In this document: piece by piece, positions 54,090-64,000 of the stretch
Layout: the number at the start of each line of letters is the position of its first letter
How positions within the stretch are numbered: the first letter of the stretch is position 1
Source of the DNA: Agromyces sp. NDB4Y10
GTDB lineage: Bacteria > Actinomycetota > Actinomycetes > Actinomycetales > Microbacteriaceae
NCBI RefSeq assembly: GCF_001620055.1
Contig: NZ_LQGY01000032.1
Location: 1-64,000 of the forward strand
Reading direction: 5' to 3'
DNA: 64,000 nt
The notes under the pieces: model-generated
What the model was told of the DNA's origin: nothing
Database searches by the model: none
What the model saw: only the letters and a program-made list of their open reading frames with translations
Program-made: the position numbers and the translations under genes

Positions 54090-54155
54090 GGACAACCCTC
54101 CTGGCGGTGTGCGTCGCCCGACTGTGGGCGCGACGGGACCGATGGCCCGGGTTCG

Positions 54156-54161
54156 AGTCTA
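54156..54161 (-). promoter_or_regulatory. -10 hexamer of the sdh operon
   Basis: TAGACT on the minus strand in the sdhC-manC divergent gap, about 67 bases before the sdhC ATG. Confidence 0.45.
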
Positions 54162-54215
54162 ATCCCGACTCGGGCGTGCTCCGGTCGCCGCCGTGTCCAC
54201 CCGTCGGCCCGCCGC

Positions 54216-54221
54216 TATCCT
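54216..54221 (+). promoter_or_regulatory. -10 hexamer of the leaderless manC gene
   Basis: TATCCT, then six bases, then ATG 54228. Confidence 0.5.
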
Positions 54222-54227
54222 GAGCGG

Positions 54228-55346
54228 ATGCGACAGGCACCCCTCGACCGCTTCTACAGCGTCATCCCCGCGGGCGGGGTCGGCTCACGGCTCTGGCCGC
54301 TCTCGCGCGCCGACGCCCCCAAGTTCCTGCACGACCTGACCGGATCCGGCCAGACCCTGCTGCGCGACACGTGGGAGCGGCTGGCCCCGATCTCGGGCGA
54401 GCAGCGCATCATGGTCGTCACCGGGCGCGCCCACCGCGCGGCCGTGGAGGCGCAGCTGCCGGAGCTCGCCGACGAGAACATCGTGCTCGAGAGCGAGCCG
54501 CGCGACTCGACCGCCGCGATCGGCCTGGCGGCCGCCATCCTCGAACGCCGCGAACCGGGCGTCATCATCGGCTCCTTCGCCGCCGACCACGTGATCTCGG
54601 GTTCGACGCTCTTCCGCGAGGCGGTGACCGCGGCCGTCGCCGTCGCCGACGCCGGTTACATCGCGACGATCGGCATCACGCCGACCGAGCCCGCCGTGGG
54701 CTTCGGCTACATCGAGTGCGGCGATCCGCTCGAGCTGGGCGAGCACGAGCACGTCTCGGCGGTGTCGAGCTTCGTCGAGAAGCCCGACCTCGAGACCGCG
54801 AAGCGCTACCTCGACGGCGGTCGGCACCTCTGGAACGCCGGCATGTTCATCGCGCGCGCCGACCTGCTCCTCGCCGAGATCGCGCGCACCAAGCCCGAGC
54901 TCCACGCCGGCCTCGTCGAACTCGCCGCCGCGTGGGACGATCCGGCGACGCGCGGCCCGGCGGTCGACCGCATCTGGCCGACGCTGGAGAAGATCGCGAT
55001 CGACTACTCGGTGGCCGAGCCGGCGGCGGCGGCCGGCCGCATGGCGGTCATCCGCGGTCACTTCCAGTGGGACGACGTGGGCGACTTCGCCTCGCTCGCC
55101 AAGCTCAACACCGCCGGGCGCTCGGGGGAGCTCGCCATCCTCGGAGAGAACGCGCGGGTCCTCGCCGACGCGTCGAGCGGCATCGTCGTGAGCCGCGCCG
55201 ACCGCGTGATCAGCCTCATCGGCGTGCGCGATATCGTCGTCGTAGACACGCCCGACGCACTCCTCGTCACCACGAGCGAGCACGCGCAGCGGGTGAAGGC
55301 GGTCGTCGACGCCCTCCGGCTCGGCGGCTCGAACGACGTGCTCTAG
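54228..55346 (+). CDS. manC: Mannose-1-phosphate guanylyltransferase
   Basis: A 372-residue nucleotidyltransferase making GDP-mannose for envelope glycans and lipomannan-type polymers. Motifs are VIPAGGVGSRLWPLSRADAP with the PPi-site Lys in PKFL, SEPRDSTAAIGLAAAIL, FAADHVI for the metal Asp, VEKPDLETAKRYL, and HLWNAGMFIARADLLL. The C-terminal isomerase domain of bifunctional ManC proteins is absent. Leaderless start (TATCCT at 54216). Confidence 0.92.
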   Translation: MRQAPLDRFYSVIPAGGVGSRLWPLSRADAPKFLHDLTGSGQTLLRDTWERLAPISGEQRIMVVTGRAHRAAVEAQLPELADENIVLESEPRDSTAAIGLAAAILERREPGVIIGSFAADHVISGSTLFREAVTAAVAVADAGYIATIGITPTEPAVGFGYIECGDPLELGEHEHVSAVSSFVEKPDLETAKRYLDGGRHLWNAGMFIARADLLLAEIARTKPELHAGLVELAAAWDDPATRGPAVDRIWPTLEKIAIDYSVAEPAAAAGRMAVIRGHFQWDDVGDFASLAKLNTAGRSGELAILGENARVLADASSGIVVSRADRVISLIGVRDIVVVDTPDALLVTTSEHAQRVKAVVDALRLGGSNDVL

Positions 55347-55367
55347 GCGCGGGAAGGCGGTCGGCGG

Positions 55368-56429
55368 ATGCGGATGCGCAGGTCAGTCCGGTTCGGAGTC
55401 GCCCTGGTGGCGGCATCCGTCGCCCTCGCGGGCTGCGCGCCCGCGCCGGAAGCCGGCGACGACGGCACGGCCGCCGACGGCTGCGTGCGGATGGTGACCA
55501 ACTCGGGCGGGCTCGAGGACCGGTCGTTCAACCAGTCGAGCTGGGAGGGCCTGCAGCAGGCCGAGTCGGAGTACGGCGTCGAGGCCGAGGCGCTCGTGTC
55601 CACGAGCGAGACGGACCTCGCCCCGAACGTGCAGCAGGCCGTCGACTCGGGCTGCGGGCTCATCGTCACCGTGGGGTACGAGCTCGCCGACGCGACGCTC
55701 GACCAGGCGGGTCGCAACCCCGACCTCGCCTTCGCGATCGTCGACGAGTCGGTCGAGGCCGACAACGTCAAGCCCGTCGTCTTCGACACCGCGCAGGCGT
55801 CCTTCCTCGCCGGGTACCTCGCGGCCGGCGTGACGAAGACCGGTGTGGTGGCCACGTTCGGCGGCGGCAACCAGCCGCCCGTGACCCTGTTCATGGACGG
55901 CTTCGTCGACGGGGTGGCGCGGTACAACGAGGTGCACGGCACCGACGTGCGGGCGCTCGGCTGGAACAAGGACAGCCAGGAGGGTTCGTTCACCGGCGAC
56001 TTCGAGGACATCAACAAGGGCAAGGTGCTCACCGAGGGCTTCATCGACCAGGGAGCGGACGTGATCCTGCCCGTGGCCGGGCAGGTCGGCGAGGGCGCCG
56101 CGGCGGCGGCGGTCGAGCGAGACGGCGTCTCGATCATCTGGGTCGACAGCGACGGGTACGAGACCCTCCCGGCCGAGTTCCGGCCCGTGCTGCTCACGAG
56201 CGTGCTGAAGAACACCCAGCAGGCGATGGTCGAGATCGTCGGCGAAGTGCGAGCGGAGACCTTCGACAACGAGCCCTACGTCGGCACGCTCGAGAACGGC
56301 GGGGTCGACCTCGCGCCGTACCACGACCTCGAGCCGCTCGTCCCGCCCGAGCTGCAGGGCGAGCTCGAGGGCATCCGCCAGGCGATCATCGCCGGGGAGC
56401 TCGTCATCGAGTCGCCCTCCACCCCCTGA
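55368..56429 (+). CDS. BMP-family nucleoside-binding lipoprotein, first copy
   Basis: A 353-residue periplasm-side binding lipoprotein of the PnrA/Med family. Signal peptide ends in the lipobox VALAGC. Family signatures are VTNSGGLEDRSFNQSSWEGL, VDSGCGLIVTVGYELA, FDTAQASFLAGYLAAGV, and FGGGNQPPVTLFMDGFVDGV. GGAAGG before ATG 55368. It shares about half its residues by eye with the next gene, indicating duplication. Probably delivers purine or pyrimidine nucleosides to the downstream ABC system. Confidence 0.9.
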   Translation: MRMRRSVRFGVALVAASVALAGCAPAPEAGDDGTAADGCVRMVTNSGGLEDRSFNQSSWEGLQQAESEYGVEAEALVSTSETDLAPNVQQAVDSGCGLIVTVGYELADATLDQAGRNPDLAFAIVDESVEADNVKPVVFDTAQASFLAGYLAAGVTKTGVVATFGGGNQPPVTLFMDGFVDGVARYNEVHGTDVRALGWNKDSQEGSFTGDFEDINKGKVLTEGFIDQGADVILPVAGQVGEGAAAAAVERDGVSIIWVDSDGYETLPAEFRPVLLTSVLKNTQQAMVEIVGEVRAETFDNEPYVGTLENGGVDLAPYHDLEPLVPPELQGELEGIRQAIIAGELVIESPSTP

Positions 56430-56466
56430 ACGGATGGCGCGCCCCCCGCTCGGGGGTGAGTTCCAC

Positions 56467-56482
56467 CTGCTCATATGAGCAG
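56467..56482. promoter_or_regulatory. 16-base palindrome before the nucleoside transporter genes
   Basis: CTGCTCATATGAGCAG is a perfect palindrome in the gap between the two BMP genes, about 70 bases before a TAACGT -10 candidate (56551-56556). It is a strong operator candidate for an unidentified regulator. Confidence 0.65.
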
Positions 56483-56606
56483 AATGTCGCGGCTTCATAA
56501 CCATTGCCCGATGGCCGAGCGGGACCGGTTCCGTGCGGCGCAACTTTGGGTAACGTGACCTCACGGTCCCCGAGACCCGTTCGGGGTGCGTCTTTTGGAG
56601 GACACA

Positions 56607-57713
56607 GTGACGTTCACGTTCAAGAAGGCCGCGTTCGGCGGTCTGGCGACGCTCGGTGCGGTCGCGCTGCTCGCCGGCTGCGCTTCGGCGCCCGAGGAGT
56701 CGGACGAGGCCGGCGGCGGCGAGGCGCTCGACTACCTGCCCTGCATGGTCTCCGACGCGGGCGGATTCGACGACAAGTCGTTCAACCAGCTCGGTCTCGA
56801 GGGCATGCAGCGTGCGGCCGACGAGCTCGGCACGGAGTACATCGAGGTCGAGTCGGCCGCGGAGACCGACTACCCGTCGAACCTCCAGAACCTCGTCGAC
56901 CAGGGCTGCAACACCATCGTCACCGTCGGCTTCCTGCTCGCGCCGGCCGCCCTCGAGTCGGCGACCGCGAACCCCGACGTCGAGTACGTCTCGATCGACG
57001 ACACCGTCGACCAGGACTTCGACGGCACCACCGACGCCGAGAACATCAAGCCGATCATCTTCGACACCGCCCAGGCGGCGTTCCTCGCCGGGTACCTCTC
57101 GGCGGGCATGTCCGAGACCGGCGCCGTCGGCACCTTCGGCGGCATCAACATCCCGACCGTCTCGATCTTCATGGACGGCTTCGCCCAGGGCGTCGAGTAC
57201 CACAACGAGCAGAAGGGCACCGACGTCCAGGTCATCGGCTGGGACCGCGCCGCCCAGGACGGCTCCTTCACCGGCGGCTTCGAGGCGAACGACACCGCTC
57301 GCCAGGTCGCGCAGGGCCTCATCGACCAGAACGTCGACGTGCTCCTTCCCGTCGGCGGCCCGATCTACCAGAGCGCCGCGGCCGCGATCCGCGACGCCGG
57401 CCGTGACATCGCCCTGATCGGCGTCGACGCGGACGTGTTCGAGACCGACCCGTCGGTCGGCGACCTCCTCCTCACCTCGATCCGCAAGGGCATCGACGTG
57501 GGCACCTACGAGGCGCTCGTCGCCGCCGGTAACGGCGAGTTCTCGGCTGAGCCGTTCATCGGCACGCTCGAGAACGAGGGCGTCGGCCTCGCGCCGTTCC
57601 ACGACTTCGAGGACGCCGTCTCCGACGAGCTGAAGACGGAGATCGAGGACCTGCAGCAGCAGATCATCGACGGCGACATCGTCGTCGAGTCCTACCTCGC
57701 TTCGCAGGAGTAG
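56607..57713 (+). CDS. BMP-family nucleoside-binding lipoprotein, second copy
   Basis: A 368-residue paralogue of the preceding lipoprotein. Lipobox is ALLAGC. Matching blocks are VSDAGGFDDKSFNQLGLEGM, VDQGCNTIVTVGFLLA, FDTAQAAFLAGYLSAGM, and FGGINIPTVSIFMDGFAQGV. GTG 56607 has TTGGAGGACAC before it; an in-frame upstream start at 56586 ignores this site. It is followed by a strong terminator, so its message may be made in excess of the transporter genes, as usual for binding proteins. Confidence 0.92.
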   Translation: MTFTFKKAAFGGLATLGAVALLAGCASAPEESDEAGGGEALDYLPCMVSDAGGFDDKSFNQLGLEGMQRAADELGTEYIEVESAAETDYPSNLQNLVDQGCNTIVTVGFLLAPAALESATANPDVEYVSIDDTVDQDFDGTTDAENIKPIIFDTAQAAFLAGYLSAGMSETGAVGTFGGINIPTVSIFMDGFAQGVEYHNEQKGTDVQVIGWDRAAQDGSFTGGFEANDTARQVAQGLIDQNVDVLLPVGGPIYQSAAAAIRDAGRDIALIGVDADVFETDPSVGDLLLTSIRKGIDVGTYEALVAAGNGEFSAEPFIGTLENEGVGLAPFHDFEDAVSDELKTEIEDLQQQIIDGDIVVESYLASQE

Positions 57714-57721
57714 GCACACGC

Positions 57722-57760
57722 ACGGAGGGGGGTCGGCGCAGCCGGCCTCCCTCCGTCGTT
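57722..57760 (+). terminator. Intrinsic terminator after the second BMP gene
   Basis: Arms 57722-57737 and 57741-57756 (ACGGAGGG pairing with CCCTCCGT at the base) fold around GCA and are followed by CGTTTCC. Confidence 0.75.
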
Positions 57761-57856
57761 TCCAGCGGGTGCGCGACATCCGCAACATCTGAGCGGCCCC
57801 GGCCGCGCATCGGCGCACTTCGGCGCACGACCGCGGCGATCGGCGGTCGGAGAACT

Positions 57857-57862
57857 TAGGAT
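57857..57862 (+). promoter_or_regulatory. -10 hexamer of the leaderless nucleoside ABC ATPase gene
   Basis: TAGGAT, then seven bases, then ATG 57870; AACTTAGGAT is the AT-richest stretch of the gap. Confidence 0.5.
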
Positions 57863-57869
57863 CGGTGGC

Positions 57870-59404
<1,535 letters not shown>

Positions 59405-59408
<4 letters not shown>

Positions 59409-60718
59409 GCAACGCCAACGACCCCGACGTGGCACTGCAGACGGGCACGGCGGTGCCGCCGGACGAGCCGGTCCGCGAGCGCGAGCCCGAGGTCGAGCCG
59501 CCGTCGCGCTGGCACGAGGCCTTCCGTCGCGTGACGACCGGCAACGCGATCATCTCGGTGCTCGCCGTGCTCCTCGCCCTCATCGTCGGCGCGATCATGA
59601 TCGCGTTCACCGACGAGCGCGTCCAAGCGGCATCCGCCTACTTCTTCGCCCGACCCGGCGATACGTTCGTCGCGATCTGGGATGCGGTCGGCGGCGCGTA
59701 CGCGGCCTTCTTCCAGGGCTCGATCTACAACTTCCGTCGGGACGACTTCATCTCGGGCATCCGACCGCTCACCGAGACGCTCAAGTTCTCGGCGCCCCTC
59801 ATCGCGGCCGGACTCGGCGTGGGCCTCGCGTTCCGCGTCGGCATGTTCAACATCGGCGGACGCGGGCAGATGCTCCTCGCCGCCGCCGGCGCCGGTTGGG
59901 TCGCGTTCTCGTTCGACCTCCCGTGGGGCCTCCACATGATCGTCGCGGTCATCGTCGGCCTCCTGGCCGGAGCGCTGTGGGCCGGGATCGCGGGACTGCT
60001 GAAGGCGCGCACGGGCGCGCACGAGGTCATCGTGACCATCATGCTGAACTACGTCGCCCTCTACCTCGTGTCGTGGATGCTGCGCACGCCCGGGCTCCTG
60101 CAGGCACCCGGGTCGAACAACCCCAAGACGCCGCCGATGAAGGACACGGCGATCTTCCCCGACCTGCTCCCGGGGCCCCAGCTGAACCTCCACTTCGGCT
60201 TCCTGCTCTCGATCGGCGCCGTCTTCCTCGTGTGGTGGATCCTCGACCGGTCGAGCCTCGGGTTCAAGTTCCGCGCGGTGGGCCTCAATCCGAACGCGGC
60301 GCGCGTCGCCGGCATCAACGTCAAGTCGATGTACGTCTACGCGATGCTGATCTCGGGTGCGCTCGTCGGCCTCGCCGGCGTCCACCAGGTGCTCGGCACC
60401 GTCACCACCGGCTTCTCCTCGGGCATCGACGCGGGCATCGGCTTCGACGCGATCACCGTGGCGCTGCTCGGCCGATCGACGCCGTTCGGCATCCTCGCCG
60501 CCGGCCTGCTGTTCGGCGCGTTCAAGGCCGGTGGCTTCTCGATGCAGGCCGCCGAGGGCGTGCCGATCGACATCGTCCTCGTGGTGCAGTCGCTCATCGT
60601 GCTGTTCATCGCCGCGCCCCCGCTGGTCCGGGCGATCTTCCGCCTGCCCCAGCCGGGCGCCAAGCCCAAGTCCAAGCGAACGCGGACGCCCCGCAAGGAG
60701 GAGGTGGCGGCGAAGTGA
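59405..60718 (+). CDS. Nucleoside ABC transporter permease (NupP-like)
   Basis: A 437-residue BPD_transp_2 permease with about nine or ten helices after a charged N-terminus. Family segments are FRVGMFNIGGRGQMLLAAAG, LLKARTGAHEVIVTIMLNYV, and FRAVGLNPNAARVAGINVKS. It starts inside the ATPase stop and its own stop overlaps the GTG of the second permease. Confidence 0.93.
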
Positions 60719-62034
60719 CCGCTCCCACGCAGCACCACGCCACGACGTCCTCGCCCGGACTCGACACGACCGTCGTCGTCAGCTGGAAGGCCCCGATCGC
60801 GTTCGCGGTCGTCACCGTCCTCCTCGCCATCCTGTTCATCGCGTCACCGCACGCCGGCGACGCCACCTTCCGGCTCTCGACCGGCAGTGACCTCATCCAG
60901 CTTCCTGAACTGGTCCTGAACGGCATCGTGGCCACCTGGATCGGCGTCGCGTTGCTCGCCGCCGTCACCGTGGCGTCCGCCGCGCTGGTCCGCGCGAAAC
61001 GGCGCGTGCCGCTCTGGCTGCTCGTCGTCTTCGCCGTGATCGCCCTCATGGCCTTCCTCACCTGGGCCGCCGCCGGTGCCCGGACCCCCGTCATCCCGAT
61101 GCCGGGCCTGCTCGCCGGGGCGCTCAGCCTGTCGGTCCCGCTCATCTTCGGCGCCCTGTGCGGTGTGATCTCCGAGCGTGTGGGCGTCATCAACATCGCC
61201 ATCGAAGGACAGCTGCTCGCCGGCGCGTTCACCTCGGCGGTGATCGCCTCGGTGATCGGCCAGGGGATCCTCGGGCCGATCATCGGCCAAGTGGCGGGGC
61301 TCACCGCTGCCGCGGTCGCCGGCGTGCTCGTCGCCTTCGTGCTCGCCGCGTTCTCGATCAAGTACTTCGTCGACCAGGTCATCGTCGGCGTCGTGCTGAA
61401 CGTGCTGGTCATCGGCCTCACGAGCTTCCTGTTCTCGCAGGTGCTCGCGCCGAACGCGAGCCTGCTGAACTCGCCGCCGCGCCTGGAGCGCCTGCCGATC
61501 CCGCTGCTCAGCGAGATCCCGCTGATCGGGCCGATGTTCTTCCGGCAGACGATCATCGTCTACCTCATGTACCTGATCGTCGCGCTGGTGTACTTCGGGC
61601 TCTTCCACACCAAGTGGGGCCTCCGGCTCCGTTCGGTCGGCGAACACCCGACGGCGGCCGACACGGTCGGCATCAACGTCGCGCGCACCCGATTCTGGAA
61701 CGTCTCGCTCGCCGGTGCCATCGCGGGCCTCGGCGGCGCCTTCTTCACGCTCGGCGCGGTCGGCGCCTTCGGCAAGGAGATGACGGCGGGTGCCGGCTTC
61801 ATCGCCCTCGCGGCCGTCATCTTCGGCCAGTGGGACCCGATCAAGGCGACCCTCGCGGCGCTGCTGTTCGGGTTCGCGTCGAACTTGCAGAACACGCTCT
61901 CGGTCATGGGCTCTCCCGTGCCGAGCGAGTTCATGCTCATGCTGCCGTACGTCGTCACGATCCTGGCCGTGGCCGGATTCGTCGGCAAGGTGCGCGGCCC
62001 GGCCGCCGCCGGCAAGCCCTACATCAAGTCCTGA
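60715..62034 (+). CDS. Nucleoside ABC transporter permease (NupQ-like)
   Basis: A 439-residue permease, partner of the preceding one. Four helices near the N-terminus precede the conserved core: CGVISERVGVINIAIEGQLL, FVDQVIVGVVLNVLVIGLTS, and LRSVGEHPTAADTVGINVAR. GTG 60715 overlaps the upstream stop (GTGA). The cdd gene follows after 13 bases. Confidence 0.93.
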   Translation: MTAPTQHHATTSSPGLDTTVVVSWKAPIAFAVVTVLLAILFIASPHAGDATFRLSTGSDLIQLPELVLNGIVATWIGVALLAAVTVASAALVRAKRRVPLWLLVVFAVIALMAFLTWAAAGARTPVIPMPGLLAGALSLSVPLIFGALCGVISERVGVINIAIEGQLLAGAFTSAVIASVIGQGILGPIIGQVAGLTAAAVAGVLVAFVLAAFSIKYFVDQVIVGVVLNVLVIGLTSFLFSQVLAPNASLLNSPPRLERLPIPLLSEIPLIGPMFFRQTIIVYLMYLIVALVYFGLFHTKWGLRLRSVGEHPTAADTVGINVARTRFWNVSLAGAIAGLGGAFFTLGAVGAFGKEMTAGAGFIALAAVIFGQWDPIKATLAALLFGFASNLQNTLSVMGSPVPSEFMLMLPYVVTILAVAGFVGKVRGPAAAGKPYIKS

Positions 62035-62047
62035 CGACGGGAGCACC

Positions 62048-62467
62048 ATGACCGCCCAGCACGCGATCGACTGGGACCACCTCCGTGAGATCGCCCGTGA
62101 GGCGATGGCGAAGGCGTACGTCCCCTACTCCCAGTTCCCCGTCGGCGCCGCGGCGATCGCTGACGACGGCCGTGTGGTGAGCGGATGCAACGTGGAGAAC
62201 GCCTCCTACGGCGTGACGCTCTGCGCCGAGTGCTCCCTCGTGTCCGCGCTCGTGATGTCGGGTGGCGGCAAGCTGACCGCCTTCACCTGCGTCGACGGGC
62301 ACGGGAACGTCCTCATGCCGTGCGGGCGCTGCCGCCAGCTGCTGTACGAGCACTCCGCCGAGGGCATGCTGCTCGAGACCGTCTCGGGCGTCAAGACCAT
62401 CGACCAGGTGCTGCCCGACGCGTTCGGTCCGCGCCAGCTCGCCGAGTTCCGAGGAGAGACCGCATGA
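62048..62467 (+). CDS. cdd: Cytidine deaminase
   Basis: A 139-residue tetrameric-type enzyme turning cytidine and deoxycytidine into uridine forms. Zinc site: TLCAECSLV (Cys with catalytic Glu) and PCGRCRQLL. Substrate segment YSQFPVGAAAIADDGRVVSG and CNVENASYG are intact. GGGAGCACC before the ATG. The stop overlaps deoA. Placed to process nucleosides as they enter. Confidence 0.96.
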   Translation: MTAQHAIDWDHLREIAREAMAKAYVPYSQFPVGAAAIADDGRVVSGCNVENASYGVTLCAECSLVSALVMSGGGKLTAFTCVDGHGNVLMPCGRCRQLLYEHSAEGMLLETVSGVKTIDQVLPDAFGPRQLAEFRGETA

Positions 62468-63765
62468 CCGCAGTCGAGGCGTTCGACGCCGTCGACCTGA
62501 TCCGCACCAAGCGCGACCGCGGCGAGCTGTCGACCGACCAGATCGGCTGGCTCGTCGACGCCTACACCCGCGGGTACGTCGCCGACGAGCAGATGTCGGC
62601 GATGACGATGGCGATCTTCCTCAACGGCATGACTCGTCGCGAGATCCGCGACCTCACGATGGCGATGATCGCCTCGGGGGAGCGCATGGACTTCTCCGGG
62701 CTCGGCAAGCCGACCACCGACAAGCATTCGACGGGCGGAGTCGGCGACAAGATCACCCTGCCGCTCATGCCCCTGGTCGCCGCGTTCGGCGTCGCGGTGC
62801 CCCAGCTCTCGGGCCGCGGCCTCGGCCACACCGGCGGCACGCTCGACAAGCTCGAATCCATCCCCGGATGGCGCGCCGAGCTGAGCAACGACGAGATGTT
62901 CGCCCAGCTCCGCGACGTCGGCGGCGTCATCTGCGCGGCGGGAGCCGGACTCGCGCCCGCCGACAAGAAGCTGTACGCCCTCCGCGACATCACCGGCACC
63001 GTCGAGGCGATCCCGCTCATCGCGTCGTCGATCATGTCGAAGAAGATCGCCGAGGGCACCGGGGCGCTCGTGCTCGACGTGAAGTTCGGTTCCGGAGCGT
63101 TCCTCCAGGACATCGAGCGCTCCCGTGAGCTCGCGCGCACCATGGTCGAACTCGGCGAGGACGCCGGCGTAGCCACGAGCGCGCTGCTGACCAACATGAA
63201 CGTCCCGCTCGGCCTCACGATCGGCAACGCCAACGAGGTGCGCGAATCCGTCGAGGTGCTCGCCGGCGGCGGACCCGCCGACATCCGCGAACTCACCGTG
63301 GCCCTCGCCCGAGAGATGCTCGCCCTCGCCGGACGACCCGACGAGGACGTGGAGGCCGCGCTCGACGACGGTCGCGCGATGGACACGTGGCGTGCCGCCA
63401 TCCGGGCGCAGGGCGGAGACCCGGACGCCGACCTGCCGGTCGCGAAGGAGCAGCACGTCGTCACCGCCGACCGCGACGGCGTCCTCGTCCGCCAGGAGGC
63501 CCTGCCGTTCGGCATCGCCGCCTGGCGCCTCGGCGCCGGTCGCGCCCGCAAGGAGGACCCGGTCCAGCACGCCGCGGGCATCGACCTGCACGCGAAGCCC
63601 GGCGACGCGGTGCGCCAGGGGCAGCCGCTCTTCACCCTCCATGCCGATGAGCCGGCGCGCTTCGCGCGCGCCCTCGAGGCCGTCGGGGGCGCCTGGGCGA
63701 TCGGCGACGCCGGCGACGAGGTGCACGACGGCGGTCCGCTCATCGCCGATCGCATCGGGCGCTGA
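62464..63765 (+). CDS. deoA: Thymidine / pyrimidine-nucleoside phosphorylase
   Basis: A 433-residue phosphorylase releasing bases and (deoxy)ribose 1-phosphate from thymidine and uridine. Motifs are [20 protein letters not shown] for phosphate, the family signature [40 protein letters not shown] with the catalytic region, and a C-terminal PYNP domain ([20 protein letters not shown]). Starts at ATG 62464, four bases inside cdd. Confidence 0.96.
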   Translation: MTAVEAFDAVDLIRTKRDRGELSTDQIGWLVDAYTRGYVADEQMSAMTMAIFLNGMTRREIRDLTMAMIASGERMDFSGLGKPTTDKHSTGGVGDKITLPLMPLVAAFGVAVPQLSGRGLGHTGGTLDKLESIPGWRAELSNDEMFAQLRDVGGVICAAGAGLAPADKKLYALRDITGTVEAIPLIASSIMSKKIAEGTGALVLDVKFGSGAFLQDIERSRELARTMVELGEDAGVATSALLTNMNVPLGLTIGNANEVRESVEVLAGGGPADIRELTVALAREMLALAGRPDEDVEAALDDGRAMDTWRAAIRAQGGDPDADLPVAKEQHVVTADRDGVLVRQEALPFGIAAWRLGAGRARKEDPVQHAAGIDLHAKPGDAVRQGQPLFTLHADEPARFARALEAVGGAWAIGDAGDEVHDGGPLIADRIGR

Positions 63766-63806
63766 CCGCGGGAGAAATCCCTCACGTCGCCGACGGCTTC
63801 CGCCGG

Positions 63807-63812
63807 TATCGT
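63807..63812 (+). promoter_or_regulatory. -10 hexamer of the leaderless add gene
   Basis: TATCGT, then six bases, then GTG 63819. Confidence 0.5.
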
Positions 63813-63818
63813 GATGGG

Positions 63819-64000
63819 GTGGATACGCATGCGACCGACTACCGACTCGAGGGGGACGGCACCGACATCCGCTCGCTGCCCAAGATCTCGCTGCACGATC
63901 ACCTCGACGGCGGGCTCCGGCCGCAGACGCTGATCGAACTCGCCGACGAGATCGGGCTCGAGCTGCCCGCCGCCGATTCGGACGAGCTCGCGACCTGGTT
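63819..64000 (+). CDS. add: Adenosine deaminase, 3' end cut by window
   Basis: The first about 60 codons of adenosine deaminase, running off the window. After a short N-terminus ([14 protein letters not shown]) comes [20 protein letters not shown], in which the HDH pair is the first zinc site (HxH) of the family. It would convert adenosine to inosine, completing the nucleoside salvage set. GTG 63819 follows a -10 hexamer by six bases, so it is probably leaderless and transcribed separately from deoA. Confidence 0.9.
   Translation, partial: MDTHATDYRLEGDGTDIRSLPKISLHDHLDGGLRPQTLIELADEIGLELPAADSDELATW

Overview
The window is chromosomal DNA of a very high-GC actinobacterium, most likely a Microbacteriaceae member close to Agromyces or Microbacterium. 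This rests on the base composition, a RamB-type acetate regulator beside GTP-dependent PEPCK, a 500-residue GAPDH, frequent leaderless starts, and a lineage-like excess of the oligomer GGATGCCGC/GCGGCATCC. The species call is inference. I see no rRNA, tRNA, prophage, insertion sequence or CRISPR array. No gene-free stretch exceeds 300 bases.

Layout. 1-4048: a PBP4-type carboxypeptidase (cut by the window edge), nicotinamidase, an alpha/beta hydrolase, a MarR regulator and two small proteins. 4264-11368: a homoprotocatechuate (3,4-dihydroxyphenylacetate) meta-cleavage cluster with hpaD, hpaE, a GntR/FCD regulator, an unusual FAH-RraA fusion, hpaI and hpaH, plus a divergent NIPSNAP-like gene. 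Two copies of one 19-base operator tie the cluster together. 11547-15163: a long GAPDH, a thiolase and an SDR. 15235-16574: a PadR regulator with a HAAS membrane protein. 16749-20194: a RamB-like regulator divergent from pckG. 20307-25242: DUF1622, 2H phosphoesterase, unknown protein, ABC exporter and LysM lipoprotein. 25255-29727: pseudouridine catabolism (psuG-psuK), divergent from a drug-type ABC exporter. 29835-32274: an unknown protein, a Met/Cys-rich copper-storage-like protein and an MHS-family transporter. 32480-36156: an iron-box-preceded gene fusing adenylation, carrier-protein and membrane acyltransferase domains, then DUF6325 and SHOCT proteins. 36196-39900: ribD-ribE-ribBA-ribH behind an FMN riboswitch. 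39973-41112: a membrane-anchored HExxH protein. 41182-46568: a glycerol regulon (SorC-type regulator, glpD, glpF, glpK). 46565-50534: HAD hydrolase, trpS, xthA and YihY. 50622-54089: the succinate dehydrogenase operon. 54228-55346: mannose-1-phosphate guanylyltransferase. 55368-64000: a nucleoside uptake and salvage cluster (two BMP lipoproteins, ABC ATPase, two permeases, cdd, deoA, and the start of add).

Working together. Several blocks converge on central carbon flow. The hpa cluster should yield pyruvate and succinate semialdehyde. Glycerol enters at dihydroxyacetone phosphate. pckG, the long GAPDH and succinate dehydrogenase serve gluconeogenesis and the TCA cycle. The nucleoside and pseudouridine genes recover ribose and bases. 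Many operons are tightly packed with 4-base ATGA or GTGA overlaps.

The most unusual items are the iron-box-linked adenylation-carrier-acyltransferase fusion, the FAH-RraA fusion inside a reduced hpa pathway, and the strongly over-represented GGATGCCGC motif, which also forms terminator stems.
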